Source of the DNA: Pyropia yezoensis
Lineage: Eukaryota; Rhodophyta; Bangiophyceae; Bangiales; Bangiaceae
Reading direction: 5' to 3'
Assembly (NCBI GenBank): GCA_009829735.1
Contig: CM020619.1
Span: 21,161,366 to 21,225,365 of the forward strand
DNA: 64,000 nucleotides
Shown: piece by piece, positions 22,736-36,345 of the stretch
Position numbering within the stretch: position 1 is the first letter of the stretch
Layout: every line of letters starts with the position of its first letter
The notes under the pieces: generated by a model
The model's input: only the letters and a program-made list of their open reading frames with translations
What the model was told of the DNA's origin: nothing
Databases searched by the model: none
Translations under genes and position numbers: made by a program

Positions 22736-23049
22736 GCTTGCCCCCAGAAAAGCGGAAATTATCTGGTGGTGATGGAGGTCTGGCTTCATGTCCAGAAATC
22801 GAGGGGACGACTGCACTCGTGCCTTCACATACACTGCACCACCGCACCACGATGTGGCGGGGCAAACGGGCATGGCCATCGTGGGCCCAGGGCGCTTACC
22901 GACGCCACACCATCGGTTTCCAGGCACACACAGCCGACCAGCAGCACGGGTCCCGACGCGATGGCTTAATTAATAGCGTCAGTGGCCGGGTCATTGTGGG
23001 TAAGGGGCGGTCCAGGCGGTCGCGGAGATGACGTCGTGGGAGGTTGTGG

Positions 23050-23590
23050 TTGGGTGGGGGCGCTGTGTGGGAGGGCGAGCCAACACGGACGCCCGCCAGC
23101 GACCTGCATCAGCTGCGCGGTGCTGCGGCGGTGGTTGTACGGGTTTGGGGCGGTGGGGGGGCCAGCCAACACGGACGCCCGACAGCGACCTGCATCAGCT
23201 GCATGGTGCTGCGGCGGTGGTGGAACGGGTTTGGGGCGGTGGGAGGGCGAGCCAACACGGACGCCCGCCAGTGACCTGCATCAGTTGCACGGTACTGCGG
23301 TGGTGCTGCGGAGGTGCTGCGGCGGTGCTGAGGCGGTAGTGTGAGGGCGAGCCAACACGGACGCCCGACGGTGACCTGCATCAGCTGCGCGGTGCTGTGG
23401 CGGTGCTGCGGCGGTGGTGGGAGGGCGAGCCAACACGGACGCCCGCCAGTGACCTGCATCAGCTGCGCGGTGCTGCGGCGGTGCTCGGCGGTGCTGAGGC
23501 GGTGGTGGTACGGGCTTGGGGCGGTGGGAGGGCGGGCCAACACGGACGCCCGCCAGCGACCTGCATCAGCTGTGTGGTGCTGGTGCTTGT
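23050..23590. repeat. Six-copy minisatellite, 78-107 bp spacing
   Basis: The core CAACACGGACGCCCG begins at 23081, 23167, 23253, 23353, 23431 and 23538, each followed by CGACCTGCATCAGCTG-like sequence. Spacings are 86, 86, 100, 78 and 107 bp. The length differences come from varying numbers of GCGGTGCTG-like modules between cores. Confidence 0.9.
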
Positions 23591-23815
23591 TCCTGGGGAC
23601 CTCACCGCCGGGAAGAGATGGTCCGTGGTGGAGGGCGAAGGACGGTGGGAGGGTGAGTGGACGCCGACGCCCGCCCGGGACACGCCAACCGACTCATGAA
23701 GCGCGGGACAGATGGGACAGCTGTTGCGTACCCTAACAACGCTAGCAGCCACCCCGCGCTTCATCTAACGTGAACGCTCGATGGTTATCACATCGACCAC
23801 CTACTTGCCCTTCCT

Positions 23816-23846
<31 letters not shown>

Positions 23847-23918
23847 AGCATCCTTTCGTGCTTCCGCCCCCCCTCTCCTCTGCCCTCCTTTCCGCCCTTC
23901 GACTGAGCGCTCTTCCCA

Positions 23919-24015
23919 ATGGCGTCGCCTGCCTCCCACACCGGCACGTGCTCGGCCTTCGAGCTAGCTCCGTCACCATCGGTTACTGGACCGGTCCCTG
24001 TACACCCTGCCGCTC
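23919..24015 (+). pseudogene. 5' part of Pro-rich/coiled-coil gene split by a retroelement
   Basis: ATG at 23919 opens a frame (MASPASHTGTCSAFELAPS...) that runs to the target-site duplication CGCTC at 24011-24015, where a Ty3 element begins. The same frame resumes in register after the matching CGCTC at 50417-50421, so this was one uninterrupted reading frame before insertion. A CT/poly-C tract at 23805-23845 lies just upstream and may be part of its promoter. Function unknown; see the 3' part. Confidence 0.65.
24011..24015. repeat. Target-site duplication CGCTC, left
   Basis: Five-base duplication directly before the left LTR, identical to 50417-50421. Confidence 0.9.
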
Positions 24016-24586
24016 TGTAGCATCCCTGGCCCCGACTTGGCGCCGACTCGGGACTGCAACCAGAGGGCACCAGGTGCCAGAACACGCCCGCCGTGTGGTG
24101 ATGGTTGGCGGCCGTGGCCCGTGCCCGGCACTGGGATGCGGTGGACTACGCTACCCACACGTGAGAAAGGGATTTCTGATGGGTTTTTGCATACTTGTGA
24201 GGGACTTGATTTGAGAGAATTTGAGTGTGAGATTAGTGAGTGGGAATAGAATTAGTAGTGATAGTGGCCCCCGACCTGACGAGGTTAGACTCGGGTCGGG
24301 GCCACTCGGGGGTATGGGGGGGCTACCCGGCCAACGTGCCGAGGCTCCCCCAAATGCACGTTAAGAGGGACAGCGAGGCGCCCTTGGCCCGCGCCCTCAG
24401 GAAAAAGACAACTGCGCGATTGCTTTCCTCTTCCCCGTGTGCACTACCGTGCGTATCTGTTTGCTCTGCGAGCAGGCACGTGAGGCAACAGGCATACCAC
24501 TCTCGTAGTTCCCCTTTCTGTGTTACCTGTCCCTTTCCTCTGAGGGATATTGACACGTGTCTGAGAGGATCGAGTTTTATACCACA
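24016..24586 (+). repeat. 5' LTR of chromovirus 1
   Basis: 571 bp, begins TGTAGCATCC and ends ATACCACA. About 99% identical to 49846-50416. Confidence 0.95.
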
Positions 24587-24794
24587 TATTTGGTGGAGCA
24601 GCAGGGGATTGGAGTGTTTGAGAAGAGACATTTGGGAGCAGCGGTTGGGTTGTTCCTGTTCTGTCTTTTCTGTGGATTGGAAATTATTTGCACCCGTTCA
24701 CGGGAATCCCATGCCTGGCTCTCCAACCCCTCTCTTGTGGTCTTGCGATCTTTGGACACGCAGGCAACTGGACTGTGGCTGTCAAGAGACCAAC

Positions 24795-26552
24795 ATGGCT
24801 ACCCTCCCTGGCACGACGGTGCCCAAAGGGGTAGACCCTGCGTCCCTTGACGCATCCATGGTCACCGCGGGGGACGGTGCCCAACCCGGCGTGCACCCTA
24901 CGGGTGAAGCAGACCTGGGCGTGACACCCGGTAGCGGGCTGGAGTCTACAGGCGGCCATGCTCCTCCTGCTCCCGTTCCTCCGGCTGTTCCTCCTGTGGG
25001 AGCCACCCCGGGGTCAACGGCGTTTGAGTCCGCTCGCAGCATACGTCTCCCTTCTGTCGGTTCTACTCCTCAACCTCCAGGGATAGTCCCTGGTGTGTTT
25101 ACTCCTGGACCCACACATGGCAGCTGGGTGTGTACACCTCTTCCTGTGGGCACTAGCAGTGCCAGAGGCACCGCTGCAACTGGTTCTACGGGTCACCCTG
25201 AGGCCTCAACTCCTGGGACTGGCCAAGCTTTTCCTCCCCTTGCGTCCTATGGGGCGGGGAGCTCCAAGACCGGTAACCGGGGCAGCCGGAGGCGTCGGCG
25301 TCGTCGTCGTCGCTCTAGCACCAGCGAGACTAGTTCCTCCAGCTCTGAGGAGGGATACGACTGGGACGCACCTCCTGGTCCCACCCGGCGCAGGCTAGTC
25401 CAGTTTGACTTCCCTGCCCACCAAGTGGGAGATGCCACCCTGAACAAGGTCACGTATTGGGGTAACTACCGGCTGGAGAACCAAGACCAAGGCTACACTC
25501 GGAAGATGGCCAAGAAGATGGCATCCCTGAACCGGCAAGTGCAGCCGAGCTTCGGGGGACATCCTAAGTTTTCCAGGAAGAAACCGGCGCTTATCTTTGC
25601 CTTTCTGCGCCGGTTTGTCAAGGCATGCAACGACAACGATGTGTCCGAGGGCAAGGCACTCTACCTCCTGGTTAATTTCATGACCGGAGAAGCGGAACAG
25701 CGGTTGGCACAGGTTCTACCAGACTCTGCCGGACACATTGTCGGGCGTACCGTTGGGAGCTATCCAGAAGCCGTCAACTGGCTCCTGTCCAACTACGCTG
25801 ACGCGGACTCCGTGCGCAAGGCAGTGGGCAGGTTGAACCGGGCAACCATGGAGCGACAAGAAACTCCAGAGGCCTTTGCCCGCCGAGTTTGGGAGATGAG
25901 CGAGGCTTGTGGCAACGTTTACCCTGAGGACAGACTCAAGATGATCTTCTCGGAAGGGCTTCCTGAATATCTTCAAGTGCACGCGGAGAACTACAACCAG
26001 GAACATCAAGAACATACCTTCCAGCAGTTGATGGCCTACACCCAGGGCAAGTATCGGCAAGTTAAGGCCTTCCAAGCTCCCATGGTGTCAACTCCCAAGC
26101 CGTTCTCGCGAGTTCGTCCCAGACCCGACAAGTATAACGGAGGTGATAGCCCTGTCCCGGTACTCGCAGTTGGCGAGGCCTCAACCGTGGGGTCAGAAGA
26201 CAAGTGGGGCGGCTTCGTTTCTAAGGAGCAACCTTCCCTAGTCGCCCCCAAGCAGGTCAAGAACCAGCGATTCCGGTCTTTTTGGCTGTGCCTGAAGGAG
26301 GACCACATGTCCTACCAGTGGACCATCCCCAAGGACCTCCGGGAGAAGCTCAAGCGTCAAGGACTGGTGTTTGCGAAGGCAGTCAACTGGGCTGACCGGC
26401 GAGCACCCTCCAAGATGGACAAGGCACAGGTACACGCAATCCTGGTGGCAACCTTGCAGAGCATCACGGAGGCTCTGGCAAGGGAAGCTCCTACGGACTT
26501 TGACCTGGAGACCGAAACCTCTAAGGCATCCTCGGAACCGGGAAACGAGTAG
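24795..26552 (+). mobile_element. gag region of chromovirus 1
   Basis: Part of the fossil element. Pro/Thr/Gly-rich N-terminus, a basic Arg/Ser stretch, then a retrotransposon gag-type helical domain at about 25560-26060. No zinc knuckle was seen. Confidence 0.85.
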
Positions 26553-26680
26553 GGCAGGCGCTCTCCACAAGTGTCTTCCCGAATCTCCGACGGCAGGGTA
26601 CTTCTACCCGTTCTCCGCTTGCGTGCCGGGAGAAAGGATGGCAGCTACCTGCTCAACTGGTAGCCGCCTGGACACCCTGT

Positions 26681-29600
26681 TTGTTCAAGGGGACCTTGCT
26701 TGTCCTGCGTAGGGAAAACCTTAAGATTAATGCTCGTATGCGTGTGGGGGATAGCCTCCCCCAAGCTGTTACTTCGGTGGTTGACACGGGAGCCGGACCA
26801 AGCGTCATCAATGAGAACCTGCTACCTCCGAGCTGGCGTCGACATGCCTGGAGAGCGCCTACCAGGACCCTTATTGCAGACGCTTCCGGTCAAACCCTAC
26901 GACCGCTTGGCCGTCTTCCTGTCGCCATCTACGTCAACAATGAACCAATGCTTTTTCCTTTTCTAGTAGTCAAGACTCTATCAGTCCCCCTCATCCTAGG
27001 CTGGGTCTTCCAGAAGCAGCATGTCAAGAGTATCCTGCCCGGAGAAGGAAAGGTGCAGTTCAACCATGGGTTTGTGTCACCGGTGCTGGAGCATCTGGAC
27101 GCCAAGGTTCGTGTCGTCAAGAACAAGAAGGAACGCATCCCACCCTCTACCTTGACTCTCTTCAAACCGGTGCTCCTGCCTCCTCGCTCGGAGACCACGG
27201 TTCAAGTAACCACCCGGACTACGGGTCAATGCCTAATCTACGGACGTAAGGAATTTCTGGCGAAACACCGGTTATACTTGGCCCACGGACATCACAAGAA
27301 GGTGGAAAGGCACACCCCATTCTCGGTGCTTATCGTCAACGTGAGCCGGAAGCCGATAACCCTCGCCAAGGGCACTTGAGTTGGAACAGCAGAGCCTTAC
27401 CGGGGGTCTGCCCGTCCCATGAGCAAGGAGGACCTCTTGAACCTGCAACAAGAACTGGCATCCGACCTAACGGCCTTGGACGTACATCCGGGACAAGAGC
27501 AGGCTGGCAGCGTCACCCCGAAGCCCGATCAAGCACCATCCGGGATGCCGAAGGTCAACCAAGAAAATGTTCCTCCCGACTTAAAGGAGGCACTGGAGAA
27601 GCTTCTCCAGGAATATCGGCACCTGTGGTCTGGAGAGCTGGGCAAGATGGACGCCACTCTACACCGGATTCAACTCAAGCCAGATGCCAAGCCAGTGCAC
27701 CTGCAACCATACCGGGCTGGACCTCATCGCCGGGATGAGATTGAGAAGCAGGTTAACAAGATGCTCAAGATGGATGTTATCGAGCCGTCTGATGGCGAGT
27801 GGGCCTTCGCGGTGGTAGTCGTCCCGAAACCTGGCGGTCATCTCAGTGTCTGCGTTGACTGCAGGCGCCTGAACGAGATGGCAGTCAAGGATGTATACCC
27901 GATACCCCGGATGGACGATTGCATCGACTTTCTTGGTGATGCCACCCTCTTCTCAACGCTGGATTGTAATGCCGGTTACTGGCAGATCCCTCTGGCTGAC
28001 GAGGACAAGAACAAGACCACCTTCACGTGCCACCTGGGACTATTCCGATGCAAGCGTCTTCCTTTTGGTCTCACCAATGCTCCGGCGACCTTCCAGAGAG
28101 CCATCGACATCATCCTGTCGGGGCTAAGGTGGAGAACTTGTTTGGTCTACCTGGACGATATTATCGTTTTCTCCAAGACCCCGGCGGAACACCTGGAGCA
28201 CCTTCGAGAGGTCCTGGCTCTCCTGTCCAAGGCTGGAGTTACCCTGAAGGCCGAGAAGTGTCACCTGTTTGAGACTGAAGTGGAGTACCTGGGGCAAGAG
28301 CTGAGTCCGGGGGAGCTCCGGGTCAACGAGAAAAACATCAAGGCCCTTCGGCATGCACGGCAACCTAAGACCCAGACGGAACTCAAGAGCTTTCTGGGTA
28401 TGTGCAACGTCTACCGCCGGTTCGTACGGGACTATGCCCTGATTGCCCGGTCATTGACCAAGCTCACCAGCAAGAAGCTCCCCGCACAACTCCCGGTGTT
28501 CGACGAGAAGCAGACCGCTGCTTTCGAAGAGCTCAAGAAGCGCCTGACCACAACTCCAGTACTGTCGTTACCCAAACGGGAGGGCCAGTTTGTCCTGGAG
28601 ACTGATGCCTGTGGCGTCCAGATGAGGTGTTCTCTACTCCAGCAGCAACCTGATGGGCACTTCCTCCCGATAGGCTACTACAGCCGTGTCCTGACTCCAG
28701 CCGAGAAGAACTATTCCACGACGGAGCGCGAGTGCTTGGCGGTCGTAAGGGCTTGCTTCCTGTTACGCCCATATCTTGAAGAACAAGAGTTCCTCATCCG
28801 GACGGATCACGCCAGCCTAGGGTGGCTGCTATGCACGGACAGCAGCCAAGGAAGAGTCGCCCGGTGGCGCCTACGCCTTTCGGAATTCAAGTCCAAGGTG
28901 TGCACCAGAGCAGGGAGGGAGCACCACTGCGCCGACACCATGTCCCGGTTGGAGACTCCTCCAGCCGACACCGGCCCTATCCCGGAGAAAATACCTTGTT
29001 TCATCCTCCCGAATGTCGGACGTGGCTGGCATGCTCCCCTGTATGAGACATCTGAAGCTCCTCAACCGGGAACCATTCACCGGATGCTGGGGGCACAACT
29101 GACGGATCCTCAATGCTTGGAGCTTCGCCACCCAATGGACCTGAACCGGAATAGTCGCTTCTCCGAGTCTACAGATGGACTCCTGGTACGGGTGTCACCC
29201 TTTGATGGGGCAACTCGAGTCTACGTACCCCCGAGTCTACGAGCTGACATCCTCCGCCTGGAGCACTCGTCTCCCCAGGCCGGATATCCTGGCATCAACC
29301 GGATGTATGCTTCGATGCGACGACACTACTACTGGGAAACCATGGCCAGTGACGTCCAAAAACACCTTGAGGCTTGTGTCTCCTGTGCAAGGAACCGGTT
29401 GTCCCAGAGGAAGAAGACTTCTATGCTACGCCTATTCCCGGCGGCGGAGCCCTTTGCAAGCTTAAGCATGGACATCCTGGGGCCCCTACCTGAAACATCC
29501 AGTGGCAACATATACCTGCTCATCATTTGTGACCGGTTCTCCAAGTTCACTCGAGCGATCCCGCTGAGGACCATTACTGCCCTGGATGTCACGTCAGCCT

Positions 29601-30640
29601 TCTGCGAGTACTGGATAGCTGCCTACGGCCCTCCAGACGCCGTCTTAACCGACAATGGCCCCCAGTTTGCATCCCTGTTCTTCCAAGGAGTCTGTGACCT
29701 GATGGGTATCAAGAACTTGTTCACCACGACGTATCACCCACAAACGAACGGCCAGGTGGAACGATTCAACCGAACCCTGGTGGACGTGCTACGGCACTAC
29801 GTTGAGGAGCATCAAGAAGACTGGGACGAGCTCCTGGCTGTCCTCACGCTAGCCTACAACTCCCGAGTTCACCGGACAACGGGGGTCGCTCCACTCGACT
29901 TTGTCACCCCAAGGCGACTGACCAACTTCTCCCTGGAAAGAATACCAGACGGTCTCCAGCCTGCACTGAAGTCAGGTCCCAAGGCAAAGGATAAGTTCCT
30001 GGAACAACTGAAGCTCCTGCTCCCAAGAGTCAAGGAGTCCATCTCAAAGACCCAGGAGCGATACTAGCGGGACTATGAAAAGGGTGTCCGGGAAAAGAAC
30101 AAGGAACTGGGTGGTGGCGACTGGGTTTTTGTGGACAATCATAGCAAGACCCGGGGGAAGCTGGACTCTAAGACGGATGGACGCCATGAGATCCTGAATA
30201 CGGACGGCTGGACCTTTCTTCTGGACGTGGATGGCTCCCCGTACCGGGTGAGCAGCGAGCATGTCACCCGAGCTCCACCGCCAAGCAAACGGGATTTGAC
30301 CCGGCGCAAGCAGGCCGCAGTACCCTGGTTATCCGAAGAAGACAGCCGAGAATATGTCTACGTCAAGCTCGTCGACCACGCCTGGAGGGACGGGCGCTTG
30401 TACCTGCGAGTACGCTGGTTCGGTTTCAACCCGGCCGATGATACCTGGGAACCCTCAAACCGGTTACCCATTGTGGACGTCTGCGCCTACACGCGAAGGA
30501 ACGGGATTGAGGGCACTCCGGTGGCCAGAGCCGGCAAGATCCTGGAATCGGACTCGGAGGATGACCAGGAGGAAGGAGCTGATCAAGACCTGCGGGACGA
30601 GCCGAGCTCACCCGCAACAGACGCGGAACAAGAAGATTGA
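26681..30640 (+). mobile_element. pol region of chromovirus 1 with chromodomain
   Basis: Part of the fossil element. Domains in order: aspartic protease with the DTGA active-site motif (about 26780); reverse transcriptase with YLDD (about 28150); RNase H (about 28590-28990); integrase with an HHCC-type finger and a DDE core (about 29300-29800); and a chromodomain near 30350-30480 (LRVRWFGF, DDTWEP). Chromodomains in this family direct integration to marked chromatin. Confidence 0.9.
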
Positions 30641-30785
30641 GAAAAAGGGAACGAGTGTATCAAGGAAAACACGCAATGCAAGCATGGAACTATCAAGAAA
30701 AACAAGCACCCGCTCGAGCAACCCTTCTCTCCGCCTCTTCCATCCTCTATCCTCCCTAGACTCTCATCCTCCTTGCCTCCGAGAA

Positions 30786-32512
30786 TTACTCCCGGCGCGG
30801 ACGCTGCGCCGCAGGAGCGTCCTCCAGTGCCGCCTCCGCGGCACGACGGGACCCGGAGGAAGGCGGGATGACGTAGTGCCGTGGGCGAGGCGCTTCCATG
30901 TATGACGCCACTGGGGCAGTACCGGTAGTTGCTTGGCGCTCCCGCTCATCCAGATATACCTGTCGGCGCCCCTGGAAGCCAGTGAAGGTCTCCAACCACT
31001 GCTTGGCCAAGCCATGCCGCGTCAAGGTCGCCAGAAGTTCACCAACCACCGGGCTGTCCGACATCTCGCCGCTGTCTGGGCAAGCAAACACCCGGTCGAC
31101 CACGTCGTTCAAGACGCTCGCATATGTGCCCAGAACCAAGGAAGACCCGACGCCTTCGACATGCACCGGAAGACGACCCAGCTGGTCCTCAATCATGCCG
31201 ACGTCATACTGGTCGCACGTCGGGCTACCTTGGTTCAGGTACCAGTCAGGCACCCGGAAGCGGGAAAGGCGCGGAGTCGGCGCCGGGATCTCGAACCGCC
31301 CCGAGTTTGCCACCACCGGACGGTCAGCAATAGCCCCAGAAACCGGAGTCCCCAACTCAAGGGGGGGCACAGGGCCGCCGACAGTTGAAGAAGGCGCCCG
31401 AGGAGGATCGGCCAGAGTAGTCGGCGACCGGAAAGCCACGCCAAGACTCGCTGCAGACAAGCGCGGTGCCGGAGGAGCCTGAAGTACCGGCACAGCCAGA
31501 GCGGGACGCAAACGCGCCGGCGACGGTTCAGGCGAGGCCACCGGGGTGACAGGTGCAACAGGAGGAAGCGGAGCTGCCGCAGACGCCCGACCGACCGCCG
31601 CGGCCCATCCCTACTGTTGTACCGGCGGCCCAGTTGGCAGGAGATCGAGGGCGACCGGAGCAGGAAGGCTGCCTAGCTGCGGCCACGCCGGCAGCGGCGT
31701 CGCCAGCTGCACCTTGGCCGGAGAAGACTGGTAGACCACCTGCACCCAACCTGAGCCATCCCGACGCGGGCTGTTCTGGTCGGCGATCGCGTTCAAGAAG
31801 CTCCGGTCATGCACCGGGACCTGACGCCGGAAGTCAATCATCGCCTGGAAGAGCTCCTTTTACTTTTCGTCCTGGCTGAACAGGAAGTCGACGGTCAACT
31901 TGTCGACGATCCAGACCATCAGGAGGTCGGGGAGAAGCCAGAGCCGGTTGGACACCAAGACCTCGTGGAGCCAGTGGTTGGCCGCCAAAACCGTCATCTC
32001 GGAGGTGTACATCATGTACAGGATGGAATGGAAGAAGCCCTTGGTCGACGCCTGGGTCAAGGCGTCCAGAAAGTACCAGGTGAAGGGGATGCTGGATGGA
32101 GCAAACCCGACCGGGATTTCGACTTCCTACTGCTGCGGGATGACCTTGGGGTAGTACGCCGCCCGGTTGGCCTTGTCCAGCTTCCAGAACTCTTGATGGT
32201 TGCAGCTCACGATGAAGTCACGCTGGCGCCCGCGCCGATCGCCTTGCTCCCGCGCCGGCGACAACACGGAGTACTTCCGGGTCAAGAGAGGTGGCTCCAG
32301 AGCGACCATGCTCGGACGGGGATCACAGTTCAGGCTCCCCGACCCCTTGAGCGCCTCGTCCCAGACCTTGAGCGCCCGATGGACGTACCTTCCTCCTCTG
32401 GCCACCGGAGAACGGACGCAGACACGCGACGCTCGGTCAAGGGTAGATCCAGCACCAGCGCGAAGGGGAGATCTTCAAGGCGAGCAACCCAAGAGGAACC
32501 CGAAAAGCTCTG
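30786..32512 (-). mobile_element. Antisense coding-like region of chromovirus 1, distal part
   Basis: Between the chromodomain and the nested element, the minus strand shows long frames with ordinary protein composition (for example around 31860-32060 and 32130-32400), opposite to gag-pol. Antisense ORFs between pol and the 3' LTR are known in some plant Ty3 elements. No homology recognised. The region is interrupted by element 2 and also degraded. Confidence 0.55.
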
Positions 32513-33482
32513 TGTGAGGACCCACCCGAATCCGGGGAGCCCTCAACGTACTCGTGGGGGTGTCAGCGGTCCCTGCGAGCCAATAAGGCGGCGGGGCACG
32601 GGGAAGAGGACGGTGGTCTCCACGGGGGTGGGTCTGGGGAAGAAGATGGGCGCGACGTCGGTGGGGATCGAGTGTACAAAAGGTGAACAGTGTCTTTGGT
32701 CTGTGTCTATGGTTGCCCCTCTCGTCTCCCCCGGTGGCACCGACACCCACACACTATATACTCGCGTCGGGGCACCCGAGGTGCCCCAAAGCATGCGTTT
32801 CCCCATCGCACCGCCGGTAGGCACAGAACGGTCCAAAAACAAAGCATGTCTCTCAGAACAAAGCATGGGCGGGCGTGCGCACTAAAGGAGTGCAGCCCCA
32901 GTTTGCCCGAAACGAAGGGGGTCCCGTGGATGGCGCCCAGCGCGTCCCACCAGCTGGAACCACACACCGGTCGGCCAGAAGGTCCGACCGGCTGTAAGGG
33001 CCAGCAAGGCCAAATTCAATCAATCCCTTGACCGGCCAGCCGTTCACCAACCAGCTGGCCGAATTCAATCAATCCAAAAGCCGGCGAGCCAGTCATATCG
33101 CACTCAGCCGCCAGCGAGGATGTGTGTTGTCCTCAGTATCGGTGAATCATGTGACTTGTCCTTGATGCCAGCTTTCAAGCAGCGCAGAGAACAAAATTCA
33201 GGCAGCACAGACGGGGATGTCCGCCCGTGGTTGGTCGACGATGTCACTCGCTCCTCGTTGTCGAGTTTCGACGTCCATGACAGGGTTCCGACAGTGCGTT
33301 GACGGCGGCTTTCGTGCGATTGGCCGACGTCCGCGAAATGTCAGGGATACAGCGTGGTGTCGCCCAGGGTAGTGGGGAATTGCTGTGTCTTGGGGGGAGT
33401 TATCGGGGCCGGACATGTAAGGAGAGGTCCCAGTCCATATCCCCTGAGTTCCGGGTGGCGATTTAAGGGGCAAATCCTTACA
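32513..33482 (-). repeat. 3' LTR of chromovirus 2
   Basis: 970 bp. On the plus strand it starts TGTGAGGACCCACCC and ends AAATCCTTACA. It contains a TATATA motif near 32756 that reads as a TATA box on the element's strand. Confidence 0.95.
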
Positions 33483-35255
33483 CCTCCCCCTCCTTAGGAC
33501 GCACGTCGAAGAAACGCGTCTAAAACTTCAGGGGCGTTCACAAGGTCTTGTTTTGTCAGCCAAGAGTTCTCGCTGATGTCGCAGCCTTTCCATTTGACGA
33601 GGTACTGCAGTCGTCCACGGCGCTTTCGTGACCGTACAATGGAGTCCACTTCATACTCGACCGAGCCATCCGGAAATGCAACCGGGGGTGGAACGGGAGG
33701 AAGTCGACCATACGGATCAGCGCGGTACGGCTTCAGGAGGCTGGCATGGAAGGCGTTGTGAACTTTGCGATCGAGGACAGCTTGAGGAAGATCGAGACGA
33801 AACGTGACGTCATTGATGCTCTCCGTGACTTTGTAGGGTCCGGAGTAGTTGGGCATCAGCTTACGAGCGAAAGCGTCGGGCAAGAGGTTCTTGGTGCTGA
33901 GGAGCACTTGGTCGCCCACAGTGATTGTGCATGGTCGGCGATGACGGTTTGCGTACGCCGAGCGCGTCTCATTGGCGCTCTTGATGGCGGCGATAGCCGT
34001 CTTTTGAGCATCGTGGAGGCTGGATAGCCAATCCGACACGGCAGGAAGATTTGAGTCCCTGCTGTCGAGGATGTCCATAGGCACGGTCCTTGGTTCAAAC
34101 CCGTAGTTCAAGAAAAATGGAGAGTACGTGGCTACGGCATTAGGTGACCGGTTGTACGCAACTTCCGCGGCAACCAGGAAAAGATCCCAGTCGCCTTGAT
34201 GATGGTTGACGAAGTTTCTGAGGATTTCTTCAATTTTCTTGTTCATAATCTCAGTTTGGCCGTCCGTCTGCGGGTGGTAGGCCGATGAGGCTTTGACCTT
34301 GACCTTGAGAATCTCTGTCAGTGACCGCCAGAAGTTGAAGAAAAAGATGGGGTCGCGGTCACGGACGACTTCTTGAGGTAGGCCGTGGTTGCGATAGACG
34401 TGATCGTGGTAAAGCTGAGCTGTGACCGGCGCTGTACATTCCGGCTTCATTGGTGCCAGGCGAATCATCTTGGTGAGTCGGTCAACAACGACATAAATGC
34501 CGTTGTGGCCTCGTGGTGTCAGTGGCAGTGGGGTGATAAAGTCCATGGAGACACTTGCCCATCTTTGGCTTGGGGGTTCGAGTGGTTTGAGATGACCCAG
34601 AGGTGAATGAGTGCTAGCCTTGTTCCGCTGGCACGAATCACATGATTGTACGTATCTTTGGATGTCCTGCCGCATAGACTTCCAGTATTAATTGGAAGAA
34701 ACGGCCTTGGTGGTTTTCTTCACTCCCATGTGCCCTTGGCACGGGACGTCGTGGTAGTCGTGGAGGAGTCTTTGGCGTAGAGTAACAGCGGGGATGCACG
34801 TACGGTCACCTCGTTTCAACAACCTCATATGAAACCGGTAGGGAGATACCGGGTCCTTGGCTGGGTCGGCAAACTCGGGGTCCGCTTTGTTCTCTTGTTC
34901 TAGGGTGGCAAGGTCTTGATCACTTTGGTTGATGGTCATGTGGTTGTTGATTTCAGTTTTCTTGAGGGTTTCGTCAATGGTCTTGGTCAGCACTCGACTA
35001 AGAAGATCTTGGTTGGGCTCGTGCTTGCCAGGGGCATCTTGGGGTTCCCTGGAAAGGGCATCAGCTACGGCGTTGGAGATGCCTTTGATCGGGACAATCT
35101 TGAACTGGAATTGATTCAGAAGTTCAAGCCACTTGACTTGGCGGTCGTTCTGCCTTTCTTGGGTTCGCAGGTATCTCAGGGACTCGTGGTCGGTATGGAC
35201 CTCAAAGGGTATTCCGTGGAGGTAGCAGCGCCAGTGCCGGATGGCTTGGACCACT

Positions 35256-35904
35256 GCGCAGCACTGCTTATCGCCTGTCAAAAATTTCTTGCTTTTTTGG
35301 GAAATTCTCGAGCAAAACCCTGCATAAAACCTGCATCGACCCCCCCTCAAGGCATCATAGACACCGCTTTTACCCCCGTTTCATGCTTTCTGCCTACAAC
35401 AGCTCGGGCGATTGGTAGTCGCCACCTCCCTAGGTATGACGGGAAGCGCACGGGGCAGGAGAGCACTCTCGTGAAGCGCAAAGAAGCGACCGACCATCGC
35501 TACGCTTGGGAGCAATGTTTATACAAACGCGTTTAAAAACCGCGCAATCTCTCGCACTGGTTAGGCAAAAACCTGCGCGACGATAGCTTTCGAGGGTCTT
35601 CACGGAAAAATCTCTCCGCCTTGCTCAACATCTACAACGTGAATTCCGACCAATGGAACGCTCCGTCCAGTAAACAGCAGCGCCACCGCTGTTGTCATTG
35701 GTTGACAGAACACCGACAGCGGCCGTCGTGTCGGTCATCCTGGTGGAGAATCTTTGGCCTCAGCCTATCCCCTCGATCAGAAAAGCAAAATTCTGCTCGA
35801 TCCGTTCCTTTTCGTGCTCGAGCAGGGCAAGAATTCGCACAACGAAGCAAGAGATCTGGCCAAAATCGGGCTTGTATCTTGACAGGGGATAAGCAGTGCT
35901 GCGC
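35256..35904. mobile_element. 649-bp TIR element, copy A
   Basis: Non-coding element with about 26-bp terminal inverted repeats, consensus GCGCAG(C/T)AC(T/A)GCTTATC then CCTGTCAA, inserted in the RNase H region of chromovirus 2. A 3-bp TGC flank duplication is possible. A second copy of identical length lies inverted at 39726-40374. No transposase inside, so it is a MITE; the superfamily is not determined. Confidence 0.85.
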
Positions 35905-36345
35905 TGCGAGCAGCTCACGTTCGCGGATGCTGTAGCGTTGTTCGTGGATATTCAAGGTCAGGGAGAAGAATGCCACTGTACGCCGTCCCTTTCCGTCGTC
36001 TTGTTCGAGGACTGCGCCAATAGCATACCCGCTGGCATCAGTAGACACGTAGATGGGATATCGTTTGTCAAACGGCCTTAGTACCGGTGCACTTGTTGTC
36101 AGAGTCTGCAGCCGCTCGAAGGCTTTCTGGGCGTCCGGCGTCCACTCAAAGTCGACCTTCCCCGTCAACCTTGTAAGAGGGGTAGCAACTGCGGCCATTC
36201 CCTTGATAAATCGGCGATAGAAGTTGACCATACCGAGGAAGGACTGTACGTCCTTCTTGCTCTTGGGGGTTGCCCACGTCCGAATGGCTTGGACCTTCTG
36301 GTCTTCCATGGAAAGGCCTGCGTCAGATATGACGTGGCCGAGGTA

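Noticed and set aside
24016-24586. Solo LTR or independent repeat
   Set aside because: The equal-length partner at 49846-50416 with the same CGCTC flank shows it is the left end of one element.
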